Origin: Auxenochlorella pyrenoidosa
Taxonomy: Eukaryota; Chlorophyta; Trebouxiophyceae; Chlorellales; Chlorellaceae
Direction of reading: 5' to 3'
Assembly: GCA_001430745.1 (NCBI GenBank)
Contig: KQ481946.1
Span: forward strand, 653,830-669,946
Length of the DNA stretch: 16,117 nucleotides
The notes beneath the pieces are model-generated. The model had not been told where the DNA came from. It did not search any database and saw only the letters and a program-made list of their open reading frames with translations. The position numbers and the translations under genes are program-made. Each line of letters opens with the position of its first letter. Position 1 is the first letter of the stretch. Below, piece after piece: positions 1-8,551 of this stretch.

Positions 1-24
1 GGGGTTCAATTCCCCGTGGGGGAA
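1..24 (+). tRNA. tRNA 3' end, partial (T arm and acceptor strand)
   Basis: Bases 1-4 (GGGG) pair with 12-15 (CCCC) around the seven-base loop TTCAATT, which is the TPsiC arm. Bases 3-13 match the Pol III B-box consensus GGTTCRANTCC. Base 16 would pair with the base just before the window. Bases 17-23 would be the 3' acceptor strand and 24 the discriminator, so the missing 5' acceptor strand should read about TCCCCCA. A T run follows at once. The anticodon lies outside the window, so the amino acid is unknown. A tRNA-derived SINE or pseudogene could look the same. Confidence 0.62.
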
Positions 25-25
25 A

Positions 26-29
26 TTTT
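26..29 (+). terminator. Pol III terminator of the tRNA
   Basis: A TTTT run begins two bases after the predicted discriminator base, where RNA polymerase III normally stops. Confidence 0.5.
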
Positions 30-406
30 GCTCTTCTTCATGCCCCACCTTGGATAGATGGACGTTGGGACCAGGAACAGCCTTTCACACTGTGAAGATT
101 AGGCTGGCCTGGCATACACCCCTTATCTGGGAAGTTCACAACTTCCTGCCCAGATTCTGCCCAGTCCCCAGCGCTGCGCTGCGCGGCACCGCAGCACCGC
201 CCACCCTGCCTGAATGGACTGGCATCCACCCACAACCGGATCGAATACTCTCAATCTTATTCAGGCTTTGCTCAAATAACCACTCCTATCGGTGTGCCGA
301 CTCGCCCCTTCTCTCGAGAGTGCACGCAACTGTGACGTCGGTCCTGGACGCCAACTTCCGAAAAGCCTCCCTCCCAATCTCCAGCATTGCGGACTACCAA
401 AACACG
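30..406 (+). promoter_or_regulatory. 5' flank and 5' UTR of the SRCR gene
   Basis: This is the stretch between the tRNA end and the SRCR start codon. The frame of the signal peptide stays open back to about position 50, but nothing there resembles a protein family and the hydrophobic signal peptide begins only at 407. No convincing TATA box was seen. The promoter is inferred from position alone. Confidence 0.35.
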
Positions 407-3400
407 ATGCCTGCAAGCCCCTCATACTCCCCCAACCGTGCCATAATACGGGTGCACCTCTTGGTGGTGCTGCTCTTGGCCTGGGCGCTGCCCGCCCCGG
501 GCCTGACTTGCAACAGTGAGCATGTCAGAAGAAAAGGGCGCAAGCCGCGACCACGGAAACCAAGGGGGCCCGCCCGCCTGGCTGAACGCTCCCGCCGCCC
601 CTGCTGCTACGCCTTGGTCCATTCTTTTCTTCATCACCTGCCCTTGCTCTTCCTGCACCCCCCACGCCCCCCGCACACACTCCACCACCCCAAACCGCCA
701 TCAAAATGCAGTGCGCATCTACGGCGCACGCCTGGCGGGTGGGCGCACGCCGCGTGAGGGACGAGTGCAGCTCCTCGCCGGCTGCGCCGCGCCTGATGGC
801 AGGCCCGCCACGCCCCCCACCTGGTTTGGCCGCTTCTGCCAGACACAGGCGAGCTCGTTGCTGGCATGTGCATGCTGCATCACTGAGGGATGACAGCCCA
901 TGTGAGAGTAGGGGCCTGGCGCTGGAGACATGACTCGCAAAGCCACCAAACACTGCCTGATCCAAGCCTGCCACCCCCACCCCACCCCTCGCCCCCACCC
1001 CACCCCACCCTTGCAGGTGGACATCGAGGACTACGAGATAGGGGTGGACACAGACGCGCTGCCGCGGGTGGTGTGCCGCCAGCTGGGCTTTGCGGGCGGC
1101 CTCCAGCAGTACTTTGAGGCGGTGCCGCCGCTCAACCGCACCGAGCTGGCGGGCAACCTCGTCTGCCGGGGAGACGAGCCCTCGGTGCAGCGCTGCTCCT
1201 TCAGCTCGGGTGGGCAGCCGAGCGGGTGGGGGGCCCACCCAGGGTACGTGAGCCGCCTGGCACCTGCAGGGGGTCCGTTGGGCAGCGCTGCCCCCAAAAC
1301 TGAACGGCCTCCCCCGGCTCGGGCAGAGAGACCACTGCGCTCGCTGCCGCCTCCACGCAGTGTCTGTGCACAAAGCTGGGTGGTGCAGGCAAACCTGGTA
1401 CGAGGACCGTGGCCCCGTGTTCTACGAAGTGGGCGTGGTGTGCGACGGTGAGCTGGCCGCGCACCGCTTCCGCAGGCACGCCAGCGGGGCGGCCTCACTG
1501 CCCTCCACCCTCCCCGACCCGCTGGGCAGACAGAGATGTTGATCCGGCTGACGGCCGGTGCTGGCCCGCCTGCGTGCCGCGCAGGGGCGGCACCCCGCTT
1601 CAGCGGGCTGAAGCTGGAGGGCGGCCCCACGGCGCACGAGGGCCGCCTGCTGGCGCTCACCGGCCAGAACGGCAGCTTGGGCTCGGTGTGCCTGCGCGGC
1701 GCCTTCCACAGCTGGCCAGGGGACGGCGACATCACGGGCGCTGCGGGGCGAGCAGCGCGGGTGGCCTGCAGCCAGCTGGGCTTCCCGGGCGGTGCCGCCG
1801 CCCGCACGGGCATGTTCTTCGGCAACACCAGCCTGCCCATCGCGGCGCGCCTGTACAGCTGCAGCGGCACTGAGGCCCGGCTGGAGCAATGCGTGGGGTC
1901 TGGCACCATCACCGCCTCGCTCGACCCCTCCCAGACCTGGCACCTGCAGGAGTGCTCCCGCTCTGACGACCTCGGGGTGTGGTGTCGGGGTGAGGCATGG
2001 GCCTGCGCATGGCAGGGTGGCTCTGAAGCGCTGGCTGCATCCCTGCTTGCACCTGGGTGCAGTTGGCTAGGCCAGCTGCAGCAGGGCAGCAACAAACGTT
2101 CCTCGATGCAGGTCTGCACGGCGGCTCGAAGAACCAGCAATCCCCCTCTGCTGCCGGACCCTGCGCCCTCTCGACCCGCCAGCATATGTTGCCGCCCCGC
2201 ATCCTATCCTGCGCCCCCCGCCCCCGCTTCCCGCAGGCAGCCGCACTGTGACGGCGGTACGCCTGGTGGGCGGCTTCACGGGCAGGGATGGCCAGCTGCA
2301 GGTCCAGGTGGAGGGCGCGCCGGGTGGGCGCTGGGGCACGCTGCGCCCGGCCGATGCCACCTGGCGGGGCTGGGACCCCTGGCCCAAGGACGCCGCCCTG
2401 GCGGGCGCGCACCGCGTGGCGGCGGCGGCGTGCCGCCAGCTGGGCTTTACTGGAGGGGCGGCGCAGGGCGACATCTATGGCGGCCGCACCCCGAGCGAGT
2501 CGCCTGTCGTGCCCGCTGCACTCCTGGATGACGTGGACTGCCCCACAGGCGGCGAGCCGGGCCTGTCGGCCTGCTCCTTCTCCCGGGCTGGCGACATGCC
2601 TAATGGGCAGTTCGAGCTCAACGAAGGGTTCAGTGTGGCCTGCACAGGTGCGACTGCGGGCTGGTGCGACACATTGGCAGCGAGGACACCAGGGGGGGCC
2701 AACGCCTGGAGCCAGGTCGCATGCTTCTGCATGCCAGAGGGGCAGTGCTGGGCTCTTTGCGTGTTGGTGCTTTGCGCTTCTCACGCACAGAAGGCAGTGC
2801 CTGGCCGCCCACCCAGCGCTCCACGAGCATCACACCCAGCACGCCCGCCCGCCCTCCCGGCAGGGACTTCCCAGCTACGGGTGCGGCTGGCTGGTGGCCC
2901 GACCCCTCGCGAGGGCAGGGTGGAGGTCCTCTCGGCCGGCACCTGGCGCCCCTTGACCGACAGCCTCAGCGTGTGCACACCCTGCGCCGACCCCTCGGGC
3001 TGCCCCGACAGCCTGTGTGCCGACATGGGCTTTGCTGTGGCCCAGGTGGGCATGATGCTGTGGCTCCAGCTGCTGTGCCTCCAGCTGCTGCTCCCCGTCG
3101 TGTGCAGCCCGTCCCGGTCAACCTCCGCACAGCACACACCCAGTCGCATGCAAGGGCATGCCGAGGGCACAGAGTCGGGCAGGCGGCTCTTGAGCAGGCG
3201 CATGCGCGCACTCGCTCCCCCCCGGCAGGTGGTGTGCCGGCAGCTGGGGTTTGGCGGCGGCGCTCCGCGGCACGGCGACTTTTACGGCGCAGCCCCGGCC
3301 CCGGCCCTGGCGCACGCAAACTGCAGCGGCGACGAGCCGGGCCTGCTGGACTGCTTCCTGGGGGCCGCAGACCCCTGGTACAGCCACACTCTTGGCGTTG

Positions 3401-5361
3401 CATGCCAAGGTGGGTGCAGTGTTGCGGGCACGGGCGGGCCCCAGTTCTGCTTCTGCCTGCACGCGCGGCAGCGGGGCCACCCACCTGCCCAAAGCCAGGG
3501 GTCTCGCCGGCTGGCAATCCCTGGCTGGCTGCACCATCCAACTGCCTTTGCATGCCGTTGCTCAGCTCAATCCGGCAGTAAGCCCACTCTCTGCCTGCTG
3601 GCCTGTGTGCTTTTTACTTCTTGGCGGTTATTTCGGGTTCGTGTTTCTTTGCAGGGGCGCATGACGTCCAGGACCTGGCACTTGTGGGCGGCAGGGGCGG
3701 GACCGAGGGGAGGCTCGAGATGAAGCTTGGCGGGCAATGGACCCCCGTGCAGGCCGGTTGGCAGCCGTCACGCTGGCCCGGCCATGCCGCGCGCACCGCC
3801 CGCGCGGTGTGCGGCATGCTGGGCCTGCAGGGCGGCGCGATGCGCACCGGCAGCTTCTGGGGGCGCGGCGCCGTGCCCCCTGCGCTGGCAGCCCTGGACT
3901 GCAGGGGCTCAGAGGCGTCGCCCAGCCAGTGTGCGCTTGGCCTGCCAGCCCCCGGCGCATCTCCAGTCGTGGGCATCAGCTGCTCCGGTGAGGCAGAGGC
4001 TGTGCACGCAGCATGGCAATGTGCCTTGTGGGCTGCACCTTGCAGAACAGGGGAAACACAGCCGTGCCTGGCTCGCGAAACACTGCGACCCATGTATTCT
4101 GCCAGCGCCACCCACAGGCCTGCCCCCGTCACGCTGCCGCTTTCCCGCTGCAGGCGCGCCTCCCACGCTCACCGCTGTGCGCCTGGCGGGCGGCCCCTCG
4201 CGGCTGCAGGGCCGGCTGGAGGTCCGGATCCTGGGCCGGCAGCAGTGGGGCACCGTGGGAGTCGACTCGGAGCGGGAGGCCGCTCGAGCGGTCTGCCGCC
4301 AGCTGGGCGCATCAACAGGCAAGCTGGGTCTGCCCGCACACAGCCGGCGTATGCCAGTTGCACCCGGGAAGGTGGGCTGACAGCCAGCTACTTCGTTTGG
4401 CTGGGCTGAGACCTGGCATGCACGGCTGGGTGCTGCCCTGCGCTGCCCCGATGCCAGGCAGACCATGATCGACCGACCACCGCTGCGCTTGGCTACCCTG
4501 CCGCAGGCTTCCCCCGGCTCTACCCGCCCGGGGCAGCGGGGCTTCCAAGGCTCGTGGACGAGGTGCGGTGCACGGGCGAGGAAGCCAGCCTGGAGGCCTG
4601 CAGCCTGGCCCTGCGGACAGGGGATGGCTGGGTGCCGGCCGCCTTTGGAGCGGCATGCTCAGGTGGGTGTGGCATGCAGCAGCCAAGTACGTGCATGCTG
4701 AAGGATCTAGACTCGCCAAGGGCATGGGCGTCAGGGGAGAATGGGCAGGGGCCTGCCTAAGGGGAGTGCCTGCAGCCAGTGCCGCGTTGCGGCCAAACCT
4801 GGCTGATGCGCCGTCAGCACGAGGGCTGAAATTCCTGCCGACCTGCGGCATTGCCGCAGCAGTGTTGTAGAGTCCCTCCCCACCTTGCGCTGCCCTGCGC
4901 CTGCTGCCCAGCCCAGGGTGTCTCTTCTAGCCCTCGAAAGGCCCCCTTCCGCCTGCCCTCATCCGCCAGGCTCACAAACAATCCTTGGGGTGCGCCTGCG
5001 GAACGGCACCAGCGCGCACCCGCCCCGCGGCTTCCTGGAGGTCAAGCTTGCCACCGGCTGGAGCTCCGTGGGTGCAATCGGCGGCGGCCCAGACGACTAC
5101 CTGCCATCGACCTCTGCCGTGCTGATCTGCCGCCTGCTGGGCTTCCGCGTGTCGGATGCCGACTGGAAGTTCTCCCAGACTGGCAGCAGGCAGGACCTGG
5201 GCGGCAGGGGCACCCCGCCCATGCAGGTCAGCTACCTAGACTGCAGTGGCAACGAGGGCAGTCTGGACGAGTGCAGCCTGGCCTACCCTGCGCCAGATGA
5301 TCCATGCATACATCCCGAGACCGCCAGCTGCCACTACACCACAGTGATGTGCGGCGACTAG
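407..5361 (+). CDS. Secreted protein with seven SRCR (scavenger receptor cysteine-rich) domains
   Basis: Exons: 407-515, 712-848, 1017-1243, 1389-1447, 1585-1989, 2237-2647, 2864-3045, 3229-3409, 3655-3987, 4154-4318, 4507-4662, 4970-5361. They total 2757 nt, or 918 aa. Residues 1-34 form a signal peptide with core HLLVVLLLAWALPAPG. Seven SRCR domains follow at about residues 37-178, 178-313, 313-450, 450-571, 571-682, 682-789 and 789-918. Most carry the hallmark VRLxGG...GRxEV near the start and CRQLGF in the middle (CSQLGF, CGMLGL, CRQLGA and CRLLGF variants occur), plus the later C(S/R)GxExxLxxC motif. There is no transmembrane segment or other domain before the stop, so the product should be secreted. 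Five N-glycosylation sequons are visible (NRT, NGS, NTS, NCS, NGT). ATG 407 has A at -3 and directly precedes the signal peptide. The SRCR fold binds protein or microbial ligands in animals; the algal ligand is unknown. The two GC-donor introns are the least certain junctions. Confidence 0.88.
849..1016 (+). other. GC-AG intron 2 of the SRCR gene
   Basis: The frame of SRCR domain 1 runs to a stop at 891-893. It must resume in phase 0 at 1017 (GTG GAC ATC...), after a long C-rich tract ending TTGCAG. The only well-formed phase-0 donor is CAG|GCGAGC. The GT dinucleotides at 857 and 868 are in the wrong phase. Confidence 0.65.
4319..4506 (+). other. GC-AG intron 10 of the SRCR gene
   Basis: The donor ACAG|GCAAGC lies just after the CRQLGA motif of domain 6. 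The acceptor CCGCAG|GCTTCC continues the domain in phase 1 and gives ASTGFPRLY across the junction. A GT donor ten bases downstream (GTCTGC at 4329) is also phase 1 but much weaker. Confidence 0.65.
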
Positions 5362-5976
5362 CAGCACACTTGTGCTTGCGAATTGATGTATCCTAGCTGC
5401 TAGAACACAGGCACGGCGCCCAATTGATTGTTTCCGCAAGCATCACCACCGCTTGTAATCTGCCGCCCAGCCTGCCAGTCATTCATCAGCGAGCGTAGGA
5501 GTGACCAGAGCGGACGTTCGCCAGCCGTACTGCAGTATTCTTAAGCTTTCGACACCAGTATTGCATCCACAAGTGATGCAGCGAGTTGCAGAAAGCTGAA
5601 CAGACAGGACAATCGCTGCAGGGGCAGCAGGAGCGGTGGTAGCGGCAGCATCGACAGCTGGCTACAGCAAAGTCGCTTTGGGCGACTGGAGCCACTGTTG
5701 CGTTCGTATGCATGTGCTCTTTCAAGCCGCGGGACACTGTGAATCTCTCGAATTCCTCGGTATTGTTGCTGCGTGTTGCCTGCTGAGGTCGGTTCCCGTC
5801 CGCTGAGGAGCTCCACGGGGATCTGCCTACCGCTCCAGTTTTCCCACCCTTGCGAGTATTTGTTGCGGAGAACCAGGCCGCACCGCTGCACTCCCGTCCG
5901 CAACCACCTCCCAACCAACAGGCTCAAAACCGGTGGCCGGAAGGCTCGATGCCACTCTGAAAGATTGATCGCAAGC
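5362..5976 (+). promoter_or_regulatory. Intergenic: SRCR 3' UTR, then barwin-gene promoter and 5' UTR
   Basis: Apart from the TGTAA at 5454, no gene or clear element was recognised in these 615 bases. The stretch is less GC-rich than the exons around it. An open frame runs into the barwin start from about 5773, but its sequence shows no family resemblance and is taken as 5' UTR. Confidence 0.4.
5454..5458 (+). terminator. TGTAA polyadenylation signal of the SRCR gene
   Basis: This is the first TGTAA after the stop codon, about 93 nt downstream. TGTAA is the usual poly(A) signal of green algae. Confidence 0.7.
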
Positions 5977-7856
5977 ATGTGCGATGCACGACAGCGAGAT
6001 AGATGCGCCGCGGCCGGCACACTGATTCTGCTGCTGCTGGCCGCCGGTGCCGCCGCCCCCGCTACTGCTTCTCCAGCTGAGCCCCAGCCTGGTGAGTGAC
6101 AGCCATGCAGCTGTAGTGTATAAATTTACGTCGAAAAATGGTGTCCCAACCTGCCGTGTCAACCTGCCGTCAAGCCTAGGCGAGCAACAGCACAGGAGTA
6201 GCCAGCCCTGAACCCACGTGTTGCCACCCTGCCTCGCTCTACGCAGGTTCGGGCCCACCCCAGCCCAGCGTTGCTGGCAGCTTGAAGGATGACACGCCCG
6301 ACAAGGTTGCAGCCAGTGGCCTCATAGACATTATCGGAGGGTTGTTCTCAGATCCATCACCGCCGCCGCCGCCACCACCTCCACCGCCGCCGCCACTGCC
6401 GCCTCCGCCCACGCCCAGGAAGCGGCCTCCCCCACTCGCAACACGCCCCCAGAGGCCGCCCCCGCTCTTGCCACCGCCCTCGCCCAGCCCACCCCCACCC
6501 TCTCCTCCCCCACCCTTCCCGGCCCCGCCCTCCCCAACCCGGCCATTCCCCCCACCCCCCTCCCCGCCCCCGCCCAATCCTTCCCCACCTCCTCCAAGCC
6601 CTCCAGTCCCGCCCCTCCCGCACCCCACATTGCCGCCGCTGACGGCGCGCCCCGCCCGCCCGCGCCCACCACCGCCACCACCATCATCACCGCCTCTGCC
6701 GCCCCCGCCGCCGCCCCGCTCTGTCTCGCGGTCCCCGCCACCCGCCACCCCAGGCATGCCCCTCACCAACGACGGTCGTTACGCCAATGGCAGCGAGCCC
6801 ACTGTGATCATGACCCTGGGCACATCGAGGAGCACATACCACTACTACCACCCCGAGTACCGCGTCAGGCACGCCTGTCCCCGTTTGCATTGCTGGCAGC
6901 CGGAGTGTGCCGACTTGGGGTGGCTCCCGCCCTGCCCCAGCTCCCCCAGAGCAGCCCCTCGACGCCCCTCGCCTTCACCCCACCCTGACCCTCCAAAGCT
7001 CCGCCGTGCACGCAGAGATGCGGAAGTACAGTCTACACCCCTTTAACAACCCCACCCACCCACCCACCCAAACCCCTCAGATGCGCCCCCCCCACCCCCC
7101 ACCCGCAGCACCCTGTACTGCGCCGACGCGTTTGCGGGCAAGTCGTCGGCCTGGCTGATGGCCTACCCCTGGATCGCCTACTGTGCCCCCTTCCCCAGGA
7201 CCCCGGCCTGGGACGACATGTCGCCCAGCAAGTGTGGAAAGTGAGCTGGGGGGGACTGCGGGCGCTGCAGGCCGGGATGATGGGGCGGGCCCGGCCAAGG
7301 CCGGGCAGGGCGGCACGGTGTGCAGCAAGCAGGCTGGCAGGCTGGCCGATGCAGAGCGCGGGCTGTTGCATGCCAGCAAGGGCTGGCCTTGCACGCCAGG
7401 CTTGATTGAGCCCATCGAGGAACGGGTGGGCCACCCTGCGTGCCTCCCCGCCGCGCAGGTGCCTGCGGCTGACCAACAACCGCACTGGGGCACGGTCGAT
7501 CGTGCGAGTGGTGGACATGTGCGGGCACTCAGGTGCGTGCTGGGGCCCCAAGCCCAGCCATAGCCCCCCTGCAGCGCAAGGAGGCTCCTGGAACCTGGGC
7601 ATACGGGCAGGCAGTCACGTGCGTGGGTGTGCCTCCTGACCATGCCACCCCTAGCCCCCCGGCCCCCCAGCCCCCGTGTCCGACCCCGTGTCCGACTTGC
7701 CAAGGAATCTGGCTCTCTGCACACGCCCGCCCCACAGCCATTGACTCTGACTACAAGACGGCCTTCATCCCCCTGGACACCGACGGCCAGGGCTACTTGG
7801 ACGGCCAGATCTACGTCACGGTCGAGGTGGTGGTGTGTGGGGGACCCCCATCCTGA
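5977..7856 (+). CDS. Secreted Pro-rich (extensin-like) protein with C-terminal barwin/PR-4 domain
   Basis: Exons: 5977-6091, 6247-6856, 7109-7240, 7459-7532, 7738-7856. They total 1050 nt, or 349 aa. Residues 1-32 are a signal peptide with core GTLILLLLAAGAAAPATA. Residues 73-207 are Pro-rich with SPPPP and PPPSPSPPPP motifs, as in hydroxyproline-rich wall glycoproteins. Residues 210-345 are barwin-like: a YHYYHP motif resembles the family's ATYHFYNP, followed by YPWIAYC, KCGKCLRLTN, GARSIVRVVDMCGH and LDTDGQGYLDG. All six Cys of the barwin fold are present in order (YC, YC, KC, KC, MC, VC). Barwin/PR-4 proteins of land plants bind chitin-like glycans or have RNase activity and act in defence. 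The Pro-rich segment suggests anchoring in the cell wall. The least certain junction is exon 2 to 3, where donor GA|GTACCG is weak; a short exon there could be missed because the segment before the first Cys is shorter than in plant barwins. Confidence 0.87.
6357..6745 (+). repeat. Low-complexity C-rich (CCN)n tract coding for poly-Pro
   Basis: Irregular CCG/CCA/CCC codon repeats encode the Pro-rich stalk of the barwin protein. The opposite strand reads as a Gly-rich open frame, which is a shadow. Such tracts vary in length between strains and are easily mis-assembled. Confidence 0.8.
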
Positions 7857-8396
7857 TGCTGCCAGCGCCGCCGGCACCGCCTTGTTGCCAGAGGCTCTAT
7901 GTATCATCTGCCATGCGGGCCAGCAAGTCCAGCATTTTATGCCTCATTTGCTCGCGAGAGCTAGCTTCACACCTTGCCAGGCTTCACTCCGTAAACACGT
8001 GGCCCCTGCCGGCACCAACCAACATGACACACACTCACACCTGCTCTGCCTCTGTCTGTTTCCCCCCTGCCAGCCTTGCCTGGCACTGAATTTTTATATG
8101 CACACATTCCCTCCGCCATCCCAGGACACGCCCTCCTTTCATTTGTTGACAGATGTTTTGCTGCGGCATGCATAACACAACCACGATGACTCCTCAATCA
8201 CCAATCCCCTGATATATGTTTTTTGGACCTTCAAATTTTACCCCTCCCCTTCCTTTTTTGCATGCATGCATTCACAAGCGCTCAAATCAGAGCCCTGCAC
8301 AGACACACCATGTCTCTTGCTCATGCAAAATAACACAATGGTTTCCTCTCCTGCCTGGGCCTCCTGCAGCACGCATGCACAGCCAAATGGAGCAGG

Positions 8397-8401
8397 TTAC
8401 A
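8397..8401 (-). terminator. TGTAA polyadenylation signal of the PIH1 gene
   Basis: This is the first TGTAA on the - strand after the PIH1 stop at 8552, about 150 nt downstream of it. It lies 26 bases beyond the opposing + strand signal, so the two 3' ends should overlap. Confidence 0.6.
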
Positions 8402-8426
8402 CCATGCTCGAGCTGCTTGTGCGCCT

Positions 8427-8431
8427 TGTAA
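8427..8431 (+). terminator. TGTAA polyadenylation signal of the barwin gene
   Basis: This is the only TGTAA found on the + strand between the barwin stop (7856) and the PIH1 coding end. Confidence 0.6.
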
Positions 8432-8551
8432 ATACTTGAAACAAGAGGGTGCAAAGGCAGGCATGGCATGGTATTCAGCGCTCACAGCAGGCAGAGGACC
8501 ACAGCACGGCATGCCCACCACAGCACCCTGCCGCATGTTTCGGGGCCCCGG

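Larger units (their letters stand above)
7857..8551. other. Convergent intergenic region holding the 3' UTRs of the barwin and PIH1 genes
   Basis: No further exon was recognised. The base composition is clearly more AT-rich than the coding exons, with T-rich stretches such as TTTTTTGGACC near 8220. The region ends in a pair of opposed TGTAA signals. The barwin 3' UTR would be about 590 nt long and the PIH1 3' UTR about 165 nt. Confidence 0.6.

Noticed and set aside
960..1016. Tandem CCCCACCCC repeat, considered as a repeat element or i-motif
   Set aside because: It directly precedes a splice acceptor and is explained as a pyrimidine tract. Similar tracts precede the acceptors at 7109 and 14858.
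1031..2185. 384-codon open frame on the - strand
   Set aside because: It is antisense to SRCR exons 3-5 and crosses their splice sites. The sequence looks like random Arg/Ala/Pro shadow.
4329..4506. GT-AG version of SRCR intron 10 using donor GTCTGC
   Set aside because: It keeps phase 1 but is a poor donor and adds KLG to the domain. ACAG|GCAAGC ten bases earlier is much stronger, so the GC donor is preferred, with some doubt.
6239..6769. Gly-rich frame on the - strand, resembling a glycine-rich protein
   Set aside because: It is only the reverse complement of the poly-Pro tract of the barwin protein.
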